Shown here: piece by piece, positions 30,762-32,177 of the stretch
Numbering within the stretch: the first letter of the stretch is position 1
Layout of the letters: every line of letters begins with the position of its first letter
Origin: DASPLH01 sp035627675
GTDB taxonomy: Bacteria > Acidobacteriota > Terriglobia > Terriglobales > Acidobacteriaceae
DNA length: 32,177 nt
Reading direction: 5' to 3'
Assembly (NCBI GenBank): GCA_035627675.1
Contig: DASPLH010000053.1
Coordinates: forward strand, 1 to 32,177
Translations under genes and position numbers: made by a program
Notes under the pieces: generated by a model
The model's database searches: none
Told to the model about the DNA's origin: nothing
What the model saw: only the letters and a program-made list of their open reading frames with translations

Positions 30762-31126
30762 CTCTTCTTCTTCCGCTTTTCCATTCTGTTCAGCAGTTGG
30801 TCGATGCGAGCGTTGTACTGCTCGGACCGGTCCAGGTGAAACGTGATCTCCGGCGCCTTGCGAAGGTCGAGGTTGGCCGCCAGTTCGTGCCGGATGTAAC
30901 CCACGGCGGTGCGGAGGCCTTCCAGCGACTCCTCTGCTTCCTTGTCCGTCCCCTGCACGGCCACGTACACGCGCATGGCCTTGTTGCCCGGAGCCATGAC
31001 GACCTCCGTAACCGTTACGAGGCCGATCCTTGGGTCGCGCAACTCCCCGGCCAAAATGCTGCTGATCTCTTCACGGAACGCGATGCTCAGCCGTTCGCGG
31101 TGATATTGGGACCCTCGGTTCTCCAT
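30758..31126 (-). CDS. rbfA: 30S ribosome-binding factor RbfA
   Basis: The protein has 122 residues, the usual length. RbfA helps late 30S assembly and 16S rRNA maturation. It has the KH-like pattern RERLSIAFREEISSILAGEL-RDPRIG-LVTVTEVVMAPGNKAMRVYVAVQG, then LRTAVGYIRHELAANLDLRKAPEITFHLD and a lysine-rich tail. ATG 31126 has GGGAAGGG upstream. infB or nusA is not seen: upstream lies a gene on the other strand, so rbfA-nrnA has left the usual nusA-infB cluster. Confidence 0.94.
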   Translation of the reverse strand: MENRGSQYHRERLSIAFREEISSILAGELRDPRIGLVTVTEVVMAPGNKAMRVYVAVQGTDKEAEESLEGLRTAVGYIRHELAANLDLRKAPEITFHLDRSEQYNARIDQLLNRMEKRKKKS

Positions 31127-31269
31127 CTAAGACCCTTCCCTACTGAAGCTTCCGGGCTGCACAGAGCCGTTCGGCACGGCAAGGTGAAAACCCACCAATG
31201 TATCACGTTCAGCCGCCCTGGCCCGGCGCGCTTGGCCACTGTGTCGCGGGACCGGGCATCTACCTACGG

Positions 31270-32177
31270 ATGAGCCATTCACCCGCTGTCACCTCGCCCA
31301 ACATGAAGAACCAGCTCAAGCTGGCGGCACTCATCGCGGCGACAGCGATCACCATGTATCTCTGCTACCGGGTGATTCAGCCCTTCCTTCCGGCTGTGAT
31401 CTGGGCGATAGCTCTGGCCATCGTTGCTCTCCCGCTGCACAGATGGTTCGACCGCCGGCTCCAGCATCGAACATTGGCCGCCTCTTTGTCGGTGCTGGTC
31501 ATCACCCTGACCCTGGTGATCCCGGTCGTGATTATCACGCAGCGAGTTGTCACCGAGGCCACCAGCGCCGTCCGGGCGCTCAACTCACCGGAGTACCGGG
31601 GACGCCTCACCCGGGAACTCGGCAAGCATCCGCGGGTTGGGCGGGCTATCGAATGGGTGCAGCAACAGGTCAACGTTGGAGAGCAGGCGCAAACCGTCGC
31701 CGGCAAGGCTGGCTCCGCCGTGCCTGCCGCCGTAACCGGCTCGCTGGGCGGCCTCACGCAGTTGATCATCGCGCTCTTCACTGTGTTCTTCCTGCTGCGC
31801 GATATGGAGTTCTTCTCGCGTGCGCTCCGGGCTTTCGTGCCGCTGTCCGACCGCGACACAGACGAGGTGCTCGCGCGCGTGAAACAGACCATCGATGCCT
31901 CTGTCCGCGGGCGCGTGTTGATCGCCGTCATCCAGGGCGCGCTCGGCGGCCTCATGTTCTGGTTCCTCGGGCTGCCCGCCCCGCTGCTCTGGGGATCGGT
32001 AATGGCCGTGTTCGCTCTTGTGCCGATGCTCGGTGCGTTTGTCGTCTGGGTGCCTGCCGCGCTCGTGCTGGCCATCACCGGCCACCTTGGGAAAGCAGCC
32101 ATCCTGACCGGCTGGGGAGCCCTCGTCATCGGCACGGCCGATAACGTCCTCTACCCCATGCTGGTAGGAAAAGACCT
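31270..32177 (+). CDS. AI-2E family transporter, C-terminus cut by window edge
   Basis: About 302 residues are visible; the gene runs off the window. Hydrophobic pairs near 18-50 and 58-80, then a soluble segment, then helices from about 165 match the AI-2E/PerM family. Motifs: FLPAVIWAIALAIVALPLHRWF at the start and LIIALFTVFFLLRD, VLIAVIQGALGGLMFW and ALVPMLGAFVVWVPAAL later. Members export varied small molecules or act as Na/H antiporters; the AI-2 role is shown for only some. ATG 31270 has no clear ribosome site; ATG 31303 is the alternative. It is divergent from rbfA. Confidence 0.87.
   Translation, partial: MSHSPAVTSPNMKNQLKLAALIAATAITMYLCYRVIQPFLPAVIWAIALAIVALPLHRWFDRRLQHRTLAASLSVLVITLTLVIPVVIITQRVVTEATSAVRALNSPEYRGRLTRELGKHPRVGRAIEWVQQQVNVGEQAQTVAGKAGSAVPAAVTGSLGGLTQLIIALFTVFFLLRDMEFFSRALRAFVPLSDRDTDEVLARVKQTIDASVRGRVLIAVIQGALGGLMFWFLGLPAPLLWGSVMAVFALVPMLGAFVVWVPAALVLAITGHLGKAAILTGWGALVIGTADNVLYPMLVGKD

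Overview
The window is about 32 kb of GC-rich, densely coded bacterial chromosome. No rRNA, tRNA, phage, transposase or CRISPR was found. The gene families fit a soil-type Acidobacteriota (class Terriglobia-like): a DinB pair, an HNH nuclease of the NASYEPINV type, a DUF6677-like and a CBU_0592-like membrane protein. Small dispersed intergenic motifs built on words such as AACCACGGAT, ACCACAGAG, CCCAGCGC and GTGTGGCGCGGGC point the same way. This assignment is inference; no marker gene proves it.

Layout. 1-1740: a secreted protein (minus, cut by the window edge) and a secreted STN-like protein (plus), with a 36-bp tandem repeat between them. 1883-8123: a complete ISC iron-sulfur cluster operon, iscR-iscS-iscU-iscA-hscB-hscA-fdx-iscX, preceded by a sigma70-like promoter and a sequence matching the core of a type 1 IscR box. 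8224-10987: two DinB-fold proteins flanking a YraN-like protein and GalT. 11013-11341: a gene-free composite repeat bounded by about 36-bp inverted repeats. 11346-17082 (all minus): AlkD-like protein, POT-like transporter, DUF167 protein, a small membrane protein, YggS and an OPT transporter. 17339-22898 (plus): ComF overlapping an HNH nuclease, an APH-fold phosphotransferase, a leader region with a 40-residue membrane protein, a CAP-domain secreted protein and a DUF72 protein. 23321-26661 (plus): class III aminotransferase, M24 peptidase and two small membrane proteins. 26750-31126 (minus): tandem GNAT protein, ArnT-like glycosyltransferase, CBU_0592-like protein, NrnA-like DHH phosphoesterase and RbfA. 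31270-end: AI-2E-type transporter, cut by the window edge.

How genes work together. In the ISC operon IscS supplies sulfur to the IscU scaffold. HscB and HscA drive cluster release through the IscU LPPVK motif, Fdx supplies electrons, IscA acts as a carrier and IscX modulates IscS. IscR probably represses the operon when it carries a cluster. Other likely cotranscribed sets are yggS-membrane protein-DUF167-transporter, comF-HNH, peptidase-two membrane proteins, and rbfA-nrnA, to judge from 1-8 bp overlaps or very short gaps.

The least explained parts are between the genes: a 36-bp repeat carrying -10-like boxes, the composite repeat at 11013-11341, a predicted leader RNA with a tiny membrane protein at 20616-20980, inverted 21-bp repeats flanking the aminotransferase, 13-bp tandem repeats, and two promoters placed so close to start codons that the mRNAs may be leaderless. 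I found no clearly new multi-gene system.
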